Origin: Pleomorphomonas diazotrophica
GTDB taxonomy: Bacteria; Pseudomonadota; Alphaproteobacteria; Rhizobiales; Pleomorphomonadaceae
Length of the DNA: 64,000 nt
Reading direction: 5' to 3'
Assembly: GCF_002844595.1 (NCBI RefSeq)
Contig: NZ_PJNW01000005.1
Location: forward strand, 62,001 to 126,000
Below, piece after piece: positions 11,329 through 20,381 of the stretch. A model generated the notes under the pieces. The model saw nothing but the letters and a program-made list of their open reading frames with translations. It did no database searches and had not been told where the DNA came from. The translations under genes and the position numbers were made by a program. Positions within the stretch are counted from its first letter, which is position 1, and each line of letters opens with the position of its first letter.

Positions 11329-11463
11329 TCACGCCGACAGACGCTTGCGCCCCTGGGCCCGACGGCGGGCGATCACCTTGCGACCACCGGCGGTGGCCAT
11401 GCGCGCACGGAAGCCGTGACGGCGCTTGCGAATGAGCTTGGACGGCTGATAAGTCCGCTTCAT
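11329..11463 (-). CDS. rpmH: 50S ribosomal protein L34
   Basis: A 44-residue, very basic protein beginning [18 protein letters not shown], with [17 protein letters not shown], diagnostic of bL34 in the large ribosomal subunit. It is the first gene of the rpmH-rnpA-yidC cluster. The upstream 300 bases up to the histidine kinase gene must hold the divergent promoters of both. Confidence 0.97.
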   Translation of the reverse strand: MKRTYQPSKLIRKRRHGFRARMATAGGRKVIARRRAQGRKRLSA

Positions 11464-11863
11464 GGTCGTTTGCCCGCCAGGCGGGCCCCTCGTGTCTGGC
11501 GGCGGCCCGGCCTCGGAACGCGTTGCGCTCCGCCTTCGGACAGCTCTCGTGTCTCAACTGGGAAATCGGCCACGTCATATACGGCCAAGCCGGCCGAAAA
11601 GACCGGTGGCGCCCTTCCGATCGGAGGGGCTTATACGGGACGGACGGGGGCTCGTCAACGCATCAATGCCATGCAAACCCGTGGAAGACCGCCCGCTTCC
11701 CGGCCTTTCCGGCGACTGCTGACATCCGTGGACACATCGTCGGGTTAGGAACGCGGCAAATATGGCAACGCGACAGAATTTTACCTTATTTCAGACGCGG
11801 GCCTCTTCCAATTTCTGCGCGAAGCGACAGATAGAGAGCATTCTTTTTTCGGAACCGCCCATA

Positions 11864-13312
11864 ATGGCCCAGACTGACACTTCCGGCGGCTTCACCAAGC
11901 CGCACTTCCCGACCAAGCACACCTTCAGTCTGTCCTTCAAGCTCCTGATCTTCACGATCCTTTTCGTGATGTTCGCGGAAGTGCTGCTGTTTGTGCCGGC
12001 CATCGCCAATTTCCAGCGCAACTATATCGAATCGAAGATTCATACCGCTGGGATTGTTGCGCATACGCTGACCACCTATCCGGAGACGGCGCTGCCGCGC
12101 ACGATCCAGGCCGATCTTCTCAACCGGCTGGATGCCTATGCCGTCGCCGTGCGCACGGAAGGCATGAAGCAGCTCGTTGCCATGGCGGATACACCGCCGA
12201 CCGTCACCCGGAGCATCGACTTCGACAGCCAGATGACCCACGGCATGGTCACGGAGGCGATGGACACCATGCTGTTCGGCGGTGACCGCACCATTCGCGT
12301 CACCGGCACCTATGACGGCGAGGGCCAGGTCGAGGTGGTATTCTCGGAGACCCATCTCCGGGACGAGCTCCTGCATTTCGCCGGCCGGCTGCTGCTGGTT
12401 TCCTTCCTGATCTCCGCCTTCGTCGGCGTGTTGGTGTTCTTTTCCATCCAGTATCTGATGGTCATCCCGATGCGGCGCCTGGGCAAGTCGATCTACAAAT
12501 GGTCGCAGGAGCCCGAGAGCGACGACTACCTGGTCCGCTATGGCGGCCGCACCGACGAGATCGGCCGCGCCGAGTTCGCCATAGCCACCATGCAGCAACG
12601 CATTCAGGAGCTGTTCAAGCAGCAGAAGCGGCTCGTCGAGCTGGGGCTCGCGGTGTCGAAGATCAACCATGACCTTCGCAATCTGCTCGCCTCGGCCCAG
12701 CTCATCTCCGACCGGCTGACGGCCATTCCCGATCCGTCGGTGCAGCGCTTTGCGCCCAAGCTGGTGTCGGCCATCGACCGGGCCATCAACTACTGCCAGT
12801 CGGTGCTGGCCTATGGCAAGGCGCAGGAAGCGCCGCCGTCGCGCCGGCTCCTGTCGCTATCGCGGCTCTGCACCGATGTGGCCGAGATGACCGGCATCGT
12901 TCATCACGCCAGCATCGAATGGGTGAACGAGGTGCCCGACGACCTGGAGGTCGACGCCGATTCGGACCAGTTGTTCCGGGTGTTGCTCAACCTCGTCCGC
13001 AACGCGGCGCAGGCGCTCGAGCAATGCAAGGACGATGCCCTCGTGCGGCGGCTCACCGTGTCGGCCGAGCGTGCCGGCGCCAAGGTCAGCATCCGCATCT
13101 CCGACACAGGCCCCGGCCTGTCGGAAAAGGCGAGGGAGTCGCTATTCAAGCCCTTCTCCGGCTCGGTGCGAACCGGCGGCACCGGCCTCGGCCTCGCCAT
13201 CGTCGCCGAACTCGTCAAGGCGCATGGCGGCACGATCGTCTGCCTCGACGGCGGCCCCGGTGCCACCTTCGTCATCGAGATCCCCGATCGACCGATTCGC
13301 GCCGCCGCATGA
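11864..13312 (+). CDS. Membrane sensor histidine kinase (orphan)
   Basis: Two-component sensor of 482 residues. Layout: a transmembrane helix near 25-45 (SLSFKLLIFTILFVMFAEVLLF), a roughly 140-residue periplasmic region, a second helix (LLLVSFLISAFVGVLVFF), a HAMP linker, a dimerisation/phosphoacceptor helix with VSKINHDLRNLL (phospho-His about 269), N-box NLVRNAAQAL, G1 SDTGPGLS, and G2 GTGLGLAIV. The catalytic elements look intact. No response regulator lies beside it, so partner and signal are unknown. The start MAQTDTSGGF was chosen over an upstream ATG 102 bases earlier because the extra residues do not look like a membrane-protein N-terminus; the choice is not certain. Confidence 0.88.
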   Translation: MAQTDTSGGFTKPHFPTKHTFSLSFKLLIFTILFVMFAEVLLFVPAIANFQRNYIESKIHTAGIVAHTLTTYPETALPRTIQADLLNRLDAYAVAVRTEGMKQLVAMADTPPTVTRSIDFDSQMTHGMVTEAMDTMLFGGDRTIRVTGTYDGEGQVEVVFSETHLRDELLHFAGRLLLVSFLISAFVGVLVFFSIQYLMVIPMRRLGKSIYKWSQEPESDDYLVRYGGRTDEIGRAEFAIATMQQRIQELFKQQKRLVELGLAVSKINHDLRNLLASAQLISDRLTAIPDPSVQRFAPKLVSAIDRAINYCQSVLAYGKAQEAPPSRRLLSLSRLCTDVAEMTGIVHHASIEWVNEVPDDLEVDADSDQLFRVLLNLVRNAAQALEQCKDDALVRRLTVSAERAGAKVSIRISDTGPGLSEKARESLFKPFSGSVRTGGTGLGLAIVAELVKAHGGTIVCLDGGPGATFVIEIPDRPIRAAA

Positions 13313-13320
13313 ACGGAAAT

Positions 13321-13347
13321 AGCGGCGGTGCCCACAGCGCCGCCGCT
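13321..13347 (+). terminator. Hairpin between the histidine kinase and nagB
   Basis: Eight-base perfect arms (AGCGGCGG / CCGCCGCT) with an 11-base loop, followed by CGCGTTTCG. The T-run is short. It lies 8 bases past the kinase stop between convergent genes. Confidence 0.5.
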
Positions 13348-13373
13348 CGCGTTTCGATACAGGTATTGAGAGC

Positions 13374-14120
13374 TTACTCTGCCGCCAGGCTCTCGCCGGC
13401 CACGTCGGCGCCGCTCTCGGCATCGAGCCACCAGCTGACATTGGCGTGACGGCGCAGCACGGTGGCCGGGCAGTCGGGCGTGACGGCACCGAGGAGCGCC
13501 GTCCGGACCGCGTCGCGCTTGGTGGCGCCGGTGGCCAGCACGATGATCTCCCGCGACTCCAGAATGGTGCCGATACCCATGGTCATGGCCTGGGTGGGCG
13601 GCAGCGCGCCATCGAAGAAGGCCGAGTTGGCCTCCAGCGTCGATTCTTCAAGATCGACGACGCGCGTGCGAGCGGCAAAGTCGGCGCCCGGCTCGTTGAA
13701 GCCGATATGGCCGTTTCGGCCGATGCCGAGAAGCTGCAGATCGATGCCGCCCGCCTCGCGGATCATCGCCTCGTAGCGGCTCGCGAAGGCGGCGGGGTCG
13801 GCGGCGAGGCCGTCCGGCACGAAGGTCCTGCTCTTGTCGATATCGACGAGATCGAACAACTGGCTGTCCATGGTTGCCCGGTAAGACCGAGGATCCTCGG
13901 GCGGCAGGCCGACATACTCATCGAGATTGAACGAGGTGACGCCGGCGAAGCTGATCTCACCGGCACGATGCAGCGCGACAAGCCGCTCGTAGACCGGCTC
14001 CATGGTGGCACCCGTCGCAAGGCCCAGAACGACGTTGGGCGTCGCCTTGAGGCGCTCGGCGATGCGATCGGCCACGGCGTTGGCCGCCGCGACGGTGGTG
14101 GGAAAGTGATTGATCCGCAT
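13374..14120 (-). CDS. nagB: Glucosamine-6-phosphate deaminase NagB
   Basis: Converts glucosamine-6-phosphate to fructose-6-phosphate and ammonia. The protein has 248 residues. Typical motifs: VVLGLATGATMEPVYERL (phosphate loop), TSFNLDEYVGLP (catalytic Asp), LLGIGRNGHIGFNEPG (catalytic His and ring-opening residues) and IVLATGATKRDAV. MRINHFPTT was taken as the start because a GGAG box lies at correct spacing; the ATG four codons upstream has none. It is the distal gene of a minus-strand series that begins with PTS genes. No nagA is present, so it may serve free glucosamine-6-phosphate rather than N-acetylglucosamine, or nagA lies elsewhere. Confidence 0.93.
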   Translation of the reverse strand: MRINHFPTTVAAANAVADRIAERLKATPNVVLGLATGATMEPVYERLVALHRAGEISFAGVTSFNLDEYVGLPPEDPRSYRATMDSQLFDLVDIDKSRTFVPDGLAADPAAFASRYEAMIREAGGIDLQLLGIGRNGHIGFNEPGADFAARTRVVDLEESTLEANSAFFDGALPPTQAMTMGIGTILESREIIVLATGATKRDAVRTALLGAVTPDCPATVLRRHANVSWWLDAESGADVAGESLAAE

Positions 14121-14228
14121 CTTGAGCTCCATCGACCGGTCGAGCACGAGCGACCGCCATCTCATAGAGAGATCATGGCGACAGATAATTAGTTCGTCAA
14201 GATGCCGAACATAAAATTTCGATGACGG

Positions 14229-15437
14229 TCAGCCATGCACGGCGGCGGGCAAACGCAGGGGCATCGGCAGATCAGCCGGGCTGAACAAGAGATTGTGGGC
14301 CTGATTGAGGGCCAGGGCGACGGCGCCGGTCAAGGCGGCGCGAGCGCCGAGCGACGACACCTCGACGGCGATCGACCGGCGGCTGACTCGCGGCAACTCG
14401 GCCCTGATCCAGTCCACCACGCCGGGCAGGCAGCCAACGATGCCCCCCACTACGACCTTGCGCGGTTCAAGCAGCGCGTGGACCGCCACCATGGCCAGCG
14501 CGGCGGTGCGGGCCGCGTCGCGGGCCGCGGTGACGGCGGCGGCGTCCTCGCCTTGCAAGGCGGCGGCAAAGATGTCGGCCGGACTCCGCGCCCTGTCGCC
14601 CCCAAGCGCCCGATAGCGCTCGCGGATGCCGCGCCCGCCGATGGTGCTTTCGAGGGCGCCCCGCTCCAGGCTGTCGGCGGCGGCCGGATCGGCGCCGATC
14701 GGCAGGAAGCCGATCTCGCCGGCCGCCCCGCTGGCGCCGCGGATCAAACGCCCGCCGGTGAGCGCGCCGAGACCGATGCCGGTGCCGAGCGACACGAAGG
14801 CCACCTCGTCCACGCCGACGGCGCAGCCGACCCAGGATTCGCCGATCACTGCCGCATTGATGTCATTTTCGATCACGACAGGGCAACCAAGCTCGGCGGA
14901 CAGCAGCGTACGGACGTCGACATCGCCCAGCCCTTCGAGGTTGGGCGACAGCGACAGGCGCCCGCTGACCGGCTCGACGACGCCGGGCATGGCCACCGCG
15001 GCGACGCGAACCTTCTGCCGGTCGATGCCCGCCTCGGCGATCAGTTCGCTCGAAAGCCGGCCGAGCGCCGACACCAGGGCCGTGCCGGCGAGGTCGCCTG
15101 AGGGCGCTTCAGCAGAAGCAAGGATATCGCCGACGATGTTGGCGAGCGACAGGCGCAACGACGTGGCGCCAAGCTCGGCGCCGATGACATAGCCAGCCGA
15201 TGGATCGACCTCGTAGATCACCGCCGCACGGCCGACCGTGCCCGAGGTGACGCCCTTGACGCGGACGAAGCCGCCGCTCTCGAGCACGCGGATCACTTCC
15301 GACATGGTCTGCTTGGAAAGGCCGGTGATCTTGGCGAGGGCGGCTCGCGAGGTGGCGCCGGAGTTGAGGAGCACGTCCATGACGGCGCGCACCGAGATCT
15401 GGCGCAGCACCGGCGTTGCGGTATCGTCTTGGATCAT
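14229..15437 (-). CDS. ROK-family transcriptional regulator (NagC/XylR type)
   Basis: Sugar-responsive regulator of about 402 residues. An N-terminal winged helix-turn-helix (TSRAALAKITGLSKQTMSEVIRVLE) is followed by a ROK sugar-kinase-like fold with AAVAMPGVVEP, VIENDINAAVIGESW and VSLGTGIGLGALTGGRL. The usual ROK zinc cluster (CxCGxxGCxE) is not evident; the region reads GFLPIGADPAAADSLERGALE instead. Being directly upstream of nagB on the same strand suggests amino-sugar control (inference). The start MIQDDTATP has an AGGGAGA box, though at long spacing; an alternative ATG lies 42 bases upstream. Confidence 0.85.
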   Translation of the reverse strand: MIQDDTATPVLRQISVRAVMDVLLNSGATSRAALAKITGLSKQTMSEVIRVLESGGFVRVKGVTSGTVGRAAVIYEVDPSAGYVIGAELGATSLRLSLANIVGDILASAEAPSGDLAGTALVSALGRLSSELIAEAGIDRQKVRVAAVAMPGVVEPVSGRLSLSPNLEGLGDVDVRTLLSAELGCPVVIENDINAAVIGESWVGCAVGVDEVAFVSLGTGIGLGALTGGRLIRGASGAAGEIGFLPIGADPAAADSLERGALESTIGGRGIRERYRALGGDRARSPADIFAAALQGEDAAAVTAARDAARTAALAMVAVHALLEPRKVVVGGIVGCLPGVVDWIRAELPRVSRRSIAVEVSSLGARAALTGAVALALNQAHNLLFSPADLPMPLRLPAAVHG

Positions 15438-15515
15438 CGGGCCGGAAGTCTCCCTGGGAGCATCACGGGATCGATCCATACACCCAAACGCGAGACTTCA
15501 CAGCCCTGCCAACAC

Positions 15516-16403
15516 TTACGCCTTAGCCGCTGCCCCGGCCTGCACCGAATTTCGGTATTCGGTGGGCGTGCGACCCACGACTTTCTTGAACACCTTGTAG
15601 AAATAGTTGAAGTCATTGAAGCCGCAGCGCTGGGCGATCTGGGACAATGGCAGGTCGTATTTCTCCAGCATGAACTTGGCCTTGCCGATCCTCACCTGCG
15701 TCAGGTAGTCGGAAAACGTCATGGCGCCCTGCTCGCGGAAGACGCGGGAGAAGTAATTGGGGCTGATACGCAGGTGGGCGGCCACCGTGTCGCGGGTGAT
15801 CAGCCGGTCGAAGTTCTCCTCGATATAGAGGCAGGCAGCGCGGAAGAAGGCCGAAGACTGCCGGTCCTCTTCCGGTACGGGGTTGGCGATCAGCCGGCGG
15901 GCGTATTCGAGGATGGACTGCGCCAAGAGGCGGGCGTCCAGGCTGGTGGGGCCCACGTCGTCGCGGTGGCTGGCCATGGCCTCGACCAGATGCTGCAAGG
16001 GGCCGTTGCCGGGGATCAGGCAGTTGCGTTTCTCGACCGAGACGAAACGCTGCTCGCCGGCACTCCAGCGCACCAGGCTGACGCCAAGATGGGTGGCGCC
16101 AAACAGAAGGCTCAGCACCTCGACGTCCTTGTCCCAAAGCGGCTGGTTCCAGCAGTTGCCGGGAACCACCAGCGCATCGCCCGGACCGAGTTCGCTCTCG
16201 ATGATCCGCGCGGCGCGGTCACACAGCACATTGGTATAGGTGCCGGCGATGACGAACTCGAAGCGGGCGAACTGCACCTGCAACGCGCCGAGCGGCGGCG
16301 CGGCGGCATCGAGGCCGAAGACGATGCGGTGTGGCCAGCCTGCCGCGGCGGCAAGCGCGTCCCCACGGGCAAAATCGTCGAGCGTCACGTTGGCTGTCAA
16401 CAT
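15516..16403 (-). CDS. AraC-family transcriptional regulator
   Basis: A 295-residue regulator with a cupin-like ligand-binding N-terminal half (about 1-150) and a C-terminal double helix-turn-helix: ITRDTVAAHLRISPNYFSRV and PLSQIAQRCGFNDFNYFYKV, ending in the typical GRTPTEYRNS. AAGGAG lies nine bases before the ATG. It is only 48 bases downstream of the EIIA-HPr-EI gene and in the same direction, so it probably controls the mannitol PTS genes as an autoregulated last gene of that operon (inference from position). Confidence 0.88.
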   Translation of the reverse strand: MLTANVTLDDFARGDALAAAAGWPHRIVFGLDAAAPPLGALQVQFARFEFVIAGTYTNVLCDRAARIIESELGPGDALVVPGNCWNQPLWDKDVEVLSLLFGATHLGVSLVRWSAGEQRFVSVEKRNCLIPGNGPLQHLVEAMASHRDDVGPTSLDARLLAQSILEYARRLIANPVPEEDRQSSAFFRAACLYIEENFDRLITRDTVAAHLRISPNYFSRVFREQGAMTFSDYLTQVRIGKAKFMLEKYDLPLSQIAQRCGFNDFNYFYKVFKKVVGRTPTEYRNSVQAGAAAKA

Positions 16404-16451
16404 GGTGCGTCTCCTTATTGCTTGGGGACTTGGGGTACTCGCAGAAAGCCG

Positions 16452-19001
16452 TCAGAGTCCCGGCCAGCGCCGCGCCACCATCGCCCGGACCTCGGCCGCC
16501 GAATCGAGCGACAGCGCCTCCTCCGCCACGGCGCGGCAGGTGCCCTTGTCGAGCGTGCGGATAAAGGCCTTGAGGTCGGGGATGCCGGATCGCGTCGCCG
16601 ACAGGCTGGTGACGCCGAGACCGATCAGGATGGGCGCCGCCGGCAGTTCCGACGCGAGACCGCCGCACACGCCCACCGGGCAGCCGTGGCGGGCGCCGGC
16701 CGCCGCCGCGTCGCCGATCGTCTTGAGGACGGCCGGATGCAGAGAGTCGATCTCAGGGGCGAGCTCGGTGTTGCCGCGATCCATGGCCAGCACATACTGG
16801 GTAAGGTCGTTGGTGCCGATCGAGAAGAAGTCGGCCTCCTGTGCCAGCTTGTCGGCCATGGCAACGGCAGCCGGCACCTCGATCATGATGCCGAGCGGCA
16901 CGTCGGCGGTGACGCCGAGCGCTGCCTTTTCCTCCTCGAAGATACCCTTGGCCCAGCGAAGCTCGCCGATATCGGCGATCATCGGCATCATGATGCGAAC
17001 GACCGAAACCGGCGTCACCTTGAGGATGGCACGGAACTGCTGGCGCAGGAGGTCGGGCCGCCGCCTGGAAACGCGAATGCCCCGCACGCCGAGGATGGGG
17101 TTCTCCTCCGCCGCCTGCTTGAGATAGGGCAGCGGCTTGTCGCCGCCGATATCGAGCGTGCGGATGGTCAGCGGCTTGCCGCGCAGCGCATCGGCGATCG
17201 CCTGATACTCGGCCTGCTGTTCGGCCTCGGTGGGGGCCGTCGGCCGATCGAGGAACAGGAACTCGGTCCGGAGCAGACCGGAGCCCTCGGCCCCGAAGGC
17301 AAGGCCACGCGCCGCGTCGGCCACCGAGCCGACATTGGCGTAGACAGGCAGACGCGTGCCGTCGGCCATCACGCAATCGATCGGCGCCGCCTCGCGGTTG
17401 GCGGCGCGGCGCGCCTCGCGCTCGGCCGCCGCCTTGCGGGTGGCCTCGATGGTCGCCTCGGTTGGGTTCACCTGGATTTCGCCGCGCTCGGCGTCGACGA
17501 TCAGCGGCGTTCCCTCGGGAATGCGGCGGGCGTCGGCGCCAACGGCAGCCAGCATCGGCACGCCGCTCGCCGCCGAGAGAATGGCCACATGCGACGTGCG
17601 GCCGCCCTTGGCGACCACGAAGGCGGCCGGCAGGCGCTCGCCGAAGGCCATGAACTGCGAGGGCAGAAGGTCGTCGGCAATGGCGATGGCGTCCTCGGGC
17701 AGCGCAAGACTCTCGGGCGAGCCGCCAGCCAGCACCGTCAGGACCTGCTGCTCGAGATCAACGAGGTCGGCGGCGCGCTCGGCGAGGCGAGCGTTGTCCA
17801 GCCCGCGCAGCAGGGCCGCCTGGGCCGAGATCGTATCGGAAAAGGCCCAGCCGGCGCTCTTGCCACGGGCGATGCGGTCGCGGGCGCCTTCGAGGAGCTC
17901 GGTGTCTTCGAGAAGCGCGGCATGCGCCGCCATGATCTCCCGCTGCTGCTGGGTACGGCCAGCGGTCGCCTGTTCGCTGAGGTGCTGGTGAACACGGGCG
18001 ATGGCGGCATCGAGCGCCTCGCTTTCGGCCACCATGTCGCCGCCTTGCTCGGCCGGACGGGCGACTTTCTCCTTGAGATGAACGGCGCGGCCAATGGCAA
18101 GGCCGGGCGCGGCGACCACGCCGGCGAGCTGCGGCCGATCGTCAGGGCCGAATGGCGTGAGGTCGACGGGCGCCTCTTCCTCGACAGAAACGGCATCGGA
18201 GACACCCGGCAAGGTGCCCTGCCCTGCGTCGACATAGGGCACGATCGGGTCGCCCAGACCGGAGGCGATCGCTTCGATCACGCCGTCGACCGCCGCTGCC
18301 GCATCGGCCCCTTCCGCCGAAACGGTCAGACGACTGCCCCAACGGCTACCGAGCGTCAGAAGTGACACGGGGCTCTTGGCGTTGGCCTTGCGCTCGCCGA
18401 GCGCGATTTCCACGGCGCTGGCATATTCCTTGGCCTTGGCGGCGAGCAGAGCCGCCGGACGGGCGTGCAGGCCCTCACTCATCTCCAGCACGACATCCCG
18501 CTCGAGCCGTTCCACCGGCGGCGGCGCTTCGACGCCGATCGGCATCACCGTCATCACCTCGTCGCCGAAACCGACCGCACCGCCCGATTTGCGCGCCGTG
18601 ACATGGAAGGCCTCCTCGTTGGTGACAAGGATGGGCGTCGTCACGATGCCGCAGCTCTCTACGAGCGCGGCGAGGTCGAAGCGGATGAGGAGGTCACCGG
18701 CGGCGACCCGGTCGCCCTCGGCCACCACGGCGCTGAGACCGGTGCCGCGTAGCGCCACGGCCTCAAGGCCGACATGGACAAGGAACTCCGCGCCCTCGAC
18801 TGTCATCACCTTCACGGCGTGGCCGCGGCGGTGCACCGAGGTCACCGTGCCGGCCACAGGCGCATGCACCTCGCCGACCTCCGGTTCGATGGCGACGCCG
18901 TCGCCCATCATGCCGAGCGCGAACATCGGGTCGGGAACGTCGCCGAGCGGCACGATCCGGCCCTTGAGCGGAGCGCGGACGGAGATGGAGGAGGTGGTCA
19001 T
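16452..19001 (-). CDS. Three-domain PTS phosphotransferase: EIIA(Glc-type)-HPr-Enzyme I fusion
   Basis: A single 849-residue cytoplasmic protein combining general and sugar-side PTS steps. Residues 1-150 resemble EIIA-Glc, with active-site His in GAEFLVHVGLEAV and a supporting His in RRGHAVKV. Residues about 165-255 are HPr, with phospho-His in MSEGLHARPAALLA and a Ser-containing NAKSPVSLLTLG. Residues about 285-849 are Enzyme I, with phospho-His in KGGRTSHVAILS, a PEP-binding barrel (LLRTEFLFLDR, TLDIGGDKPLPYL), and active-site Cys in PVGVCGGLAS. All phosphoryl-carrying residues appear present. It follows mtlA and mtlD. Since MtlA carries its own IIA, the Glc-type EIIA here presumably feeds another EIIBC (inference). 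MTTSSISV is the start: GGGAG nine bases upstream. Confidence 0.93.
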   Translation of the reverse strand: MTTSSISVRAPLKGRIVPLGDVPDPMFALGMMGDGVAIEPEVGEVHAPVAGTVTSVHRRGHAVKVMTVEGAEFLVHVGLEAVALRGTGLSAVVAEGDRVAAGDLLIRFDLAALVESCGIVTTPILVTNEEAFHVTARKSGGAVGFGDEVMTVMPIGVEAPPPVERLERDVVLEMSEGLHARPAALLAAKAKEYASAVEIALGERKANAKSPVSLLTLGSRWGSRLTVSAEGADAAAAVDGVIEAIASGLGDPIVPYVDAGQGTLPGVSDAVSVEEEAPVDLTPFGPDDRPQLAGVVAAPGLAIGRAVHLKEKVARPAEQGGDMVAESEALDAAIARVHQHLSEQATAGRTQQQREIMAAHAALLEDTELLEGARDRIARGKSAGWAFSDTISAQAALLRGLDNARLAERAADLVDLEQQVLTVLAGGSPESLALPEDAIAIADDLLPSQFMAFGERLPAAFVVAKGGRTSHVAILSAASGVPMLAAVGADARRIPEGTPLIVDAERGEIQVNPTEATIEATRKAAAEREARRAANREAAPIDCVMADGTRLPVYANVGSVADAARGLAFGAEGSGLLRTEFLFLDRPTAPTEAEQQAEYQAIADALRGKPLTIRTLDIGGDKPLPYLKQAAEENPILGVRGIRVSRRRPDLLRQQFRAILKVTPVSVVRIMMPMIADIGELRWAKGIFEEEKAALGVTADVPLGIMIEVPAAVAMADKLAQEADFFSIGTNDLTQYVLAMDRGNTELAPEIDSLHPAVLKTIGDAAAAGARHGCPVGVCGGLASELPAAPILIGLGVTSLSATRSGIPDLKAFIRTLDKGTCRAVAEEALSLDSAAEVRAMVARRWPGL

Positions 19002-19120
19002 GCGCTTGTCTCCCATACCTTGTGTCGAGGCAAAGCCTCACATCCGCCGCTGAGATCGGCGGCGACCGGCGATGCGAGGGGGAAGGACGCCTGTCGGCGG
19101 CCCATCTTGCCTCGTGGGAC

Positions 19121-20263
19121 CTAAATCTGGGCCGCCGCAGCGATCTCGGCAAGAACCTCGGCGGGAAGCGCGTTGCCGGAGAAGCGATCGACGGCGGCGG
19201 CAACGCCGACCTCGGTGATGGCCGCCTGCATTTCCACCGCCTGGGGATCGCCGTCGTTGCGATAGTGAAGGGCCGCCGCGATACCCTTGACGAGGTTCTC
19301 GTGCGGCAGACCGTATTCCAGCGTGCCGAGCAGCGGCCGGATCAGACGGTCGCCCTTGCCGAGCTTGCGCAGGGGTTCGCGGCCGACGCGCGCGACATCG
19401 TCGCGAATGAAGGGATTGGCAAAGCGGCCGAGGATCTTTTCGATATAGGCCGCGTGCTTGGCCGGATCGAAGCCATAACGGCGGATCAGGACGGCGCCGC
19501 TCTCCTCCATCGCCGCCTTGACGACGGCACGGATGCCCTCGTCCTCGATCGCGTCGCGGATGGTCGGCAGCCCCTTCTCGAAGCCGAGGTAGGCGGTGAT
19601 GGCGTGGCCGGTGTTGAGCGTGAACAGCTTGCGCTCGACGAAGGCCATCAGGTCGTCGGTGAGCTCCATGCCGGGGATGTCGTGCGTCCAACCCTTGAGC
19701 TGGGTACGGTCGACGATCCACTCGGAGAATTCCTCGACGGTGACCGCGAGCGGTTCGCCCTCGACCGGCGGCGCCGGCGGCACGATGCGGTCGACGGCGC
19801 TGTCGGCGAAACCGACTTCGATCTCCACCACGGCGGCGACGGCTGCCGGCAGATGACCGAAGATCGCGTCCTTGAGCTGCGTCGTGCCACGAATGGTGTT
19901 CTCGCAGGCGATGATGTTGAGCGGCGCATGCTTGCCGGCGGCAACGCGCGCCTCAAGGCCGCGGGCGATGGTCGGCGCGATCTTGGGCAGCACGGCCGGC
20001 CCGACAGCGGTGGTGACGAGATCGGCGGATGCGATGCGGGCGACGATTTCCTCGCCGATCGACGAGACGGCGGTGACGCCCGTCACCTCCTCGCGGCGGC
20101 TGCCCGAGCCGACGATGTCCACGGGATAGCGGCCATCCCTGGCGATCTGTCCGACCAGGGTCTCGTTGACGTCGGCGAAGGTGACCGACCAACCGGCATC
20201 GGCCAGGATCTTGCCGATGAACCCGCGGCCGATGTTGCCGGCGCCGAAGTGAATGGCTCGCAT
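19121..20263 (-). CDS. mtlD: Mannitol-1-phosphate 5-dehydrogenase MtlD
   Basis: Oxidises mannitol-1-phosphate to fructose-6-phosphate with NAD+. The protein has 380 residues. The N-terminus reads [17 protein letters not shown] (Rossmann nucleotide loop), then [18 protein letters not shown], and the catalytic-domain motif [23 protein letters not shown] box is well placed before the ATG. It is the second gene after mtlA, supplying the catabolic step for the product of the transporter. Confidence 0.95.
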   Translation of the reverse strand: MRAIHFGAGNIGRGFIGKILADAGWSVTFADVNETLVGQIARDGRYPVDIVGSGSRREEVTGVTAVSSIGEEIVARIASADLVTTAVGPAVLPKIAPTIARGLEARVAAGKHAPLNIIACENTIRGTTQLKDAIFGHLPAAVAAVVEIEVGFADSAVDRIVPPAPPVEGEPLAVTVEEFSEWIVDRTQLKGWTHDIPGMELTDDLMAFVERKLFTLNTGHAITAYLGFEKGLPTIRDAIEDEGIRAVVKAAMEESGAVLIRRYGFDPAKHAAYIEKILGRFANPFIRDDVARVGREPLRKLGKGDRLIRPLLGTLEYGLPHENLVKGIAAALHYRNDGDPQAVEMQAAITEVGVAAAVDRFSGNALPAEVLAEIAAAAQI

Positions 20264-20287
20264 GGTCGTCTCCGAAACTGTGCTCTA

Positions 20288-20336
20288 GCGCATCGGTTTG
20301 CCCGAAAACGGCTCCCGCTTTTCGGTCCGATGCTCG
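20288..20336. repeat. Intergenic palindromic element (nested inverted repeat)
   Basis: Outer arms GCATCGG / CCGATGC (20290-20296, 20327-20333) enclose inner arms CCGAAAA / TTTTCGG (20302-20308, 20319-20325). This nested design matches the short palindromic elements scattered between genes in Rhizobiales genomes. It lies in the mtlA-mtlD gap and would form a strong RNA hairpin in the polycistronic message. Confidence 0.7.
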
Positions 20337-20343
20337 GGAAGGA

Positions 20344-20361
20344 GGCCGCCCATGGGCGGCC
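20344..20361. terminator. Perfect 18-bp palindrome just after mtlA
   Basis: An uninterrupted palindrome (GGCCGCCCA and its complement) 20 bases past the mtlA stop. It has no T-run, so full termination is doubtful; it may protect the mtlA 3' end and lower expression of downstream mtlD. Confidence 0.45.
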
Positions 20362-20381
20362 CCGGTTGTCAGAAGCCGAGG

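Noticed and set aside
15429-18365. Plus-strand open frame of 978 codons
   Set aside because: It runs antisense through the AraC gene and most of the EIIA-HPr-EI gene. Its translation is rich in Arg, Gly, His and Asp with no family resemblance: a typical GC-rich shadow frame.
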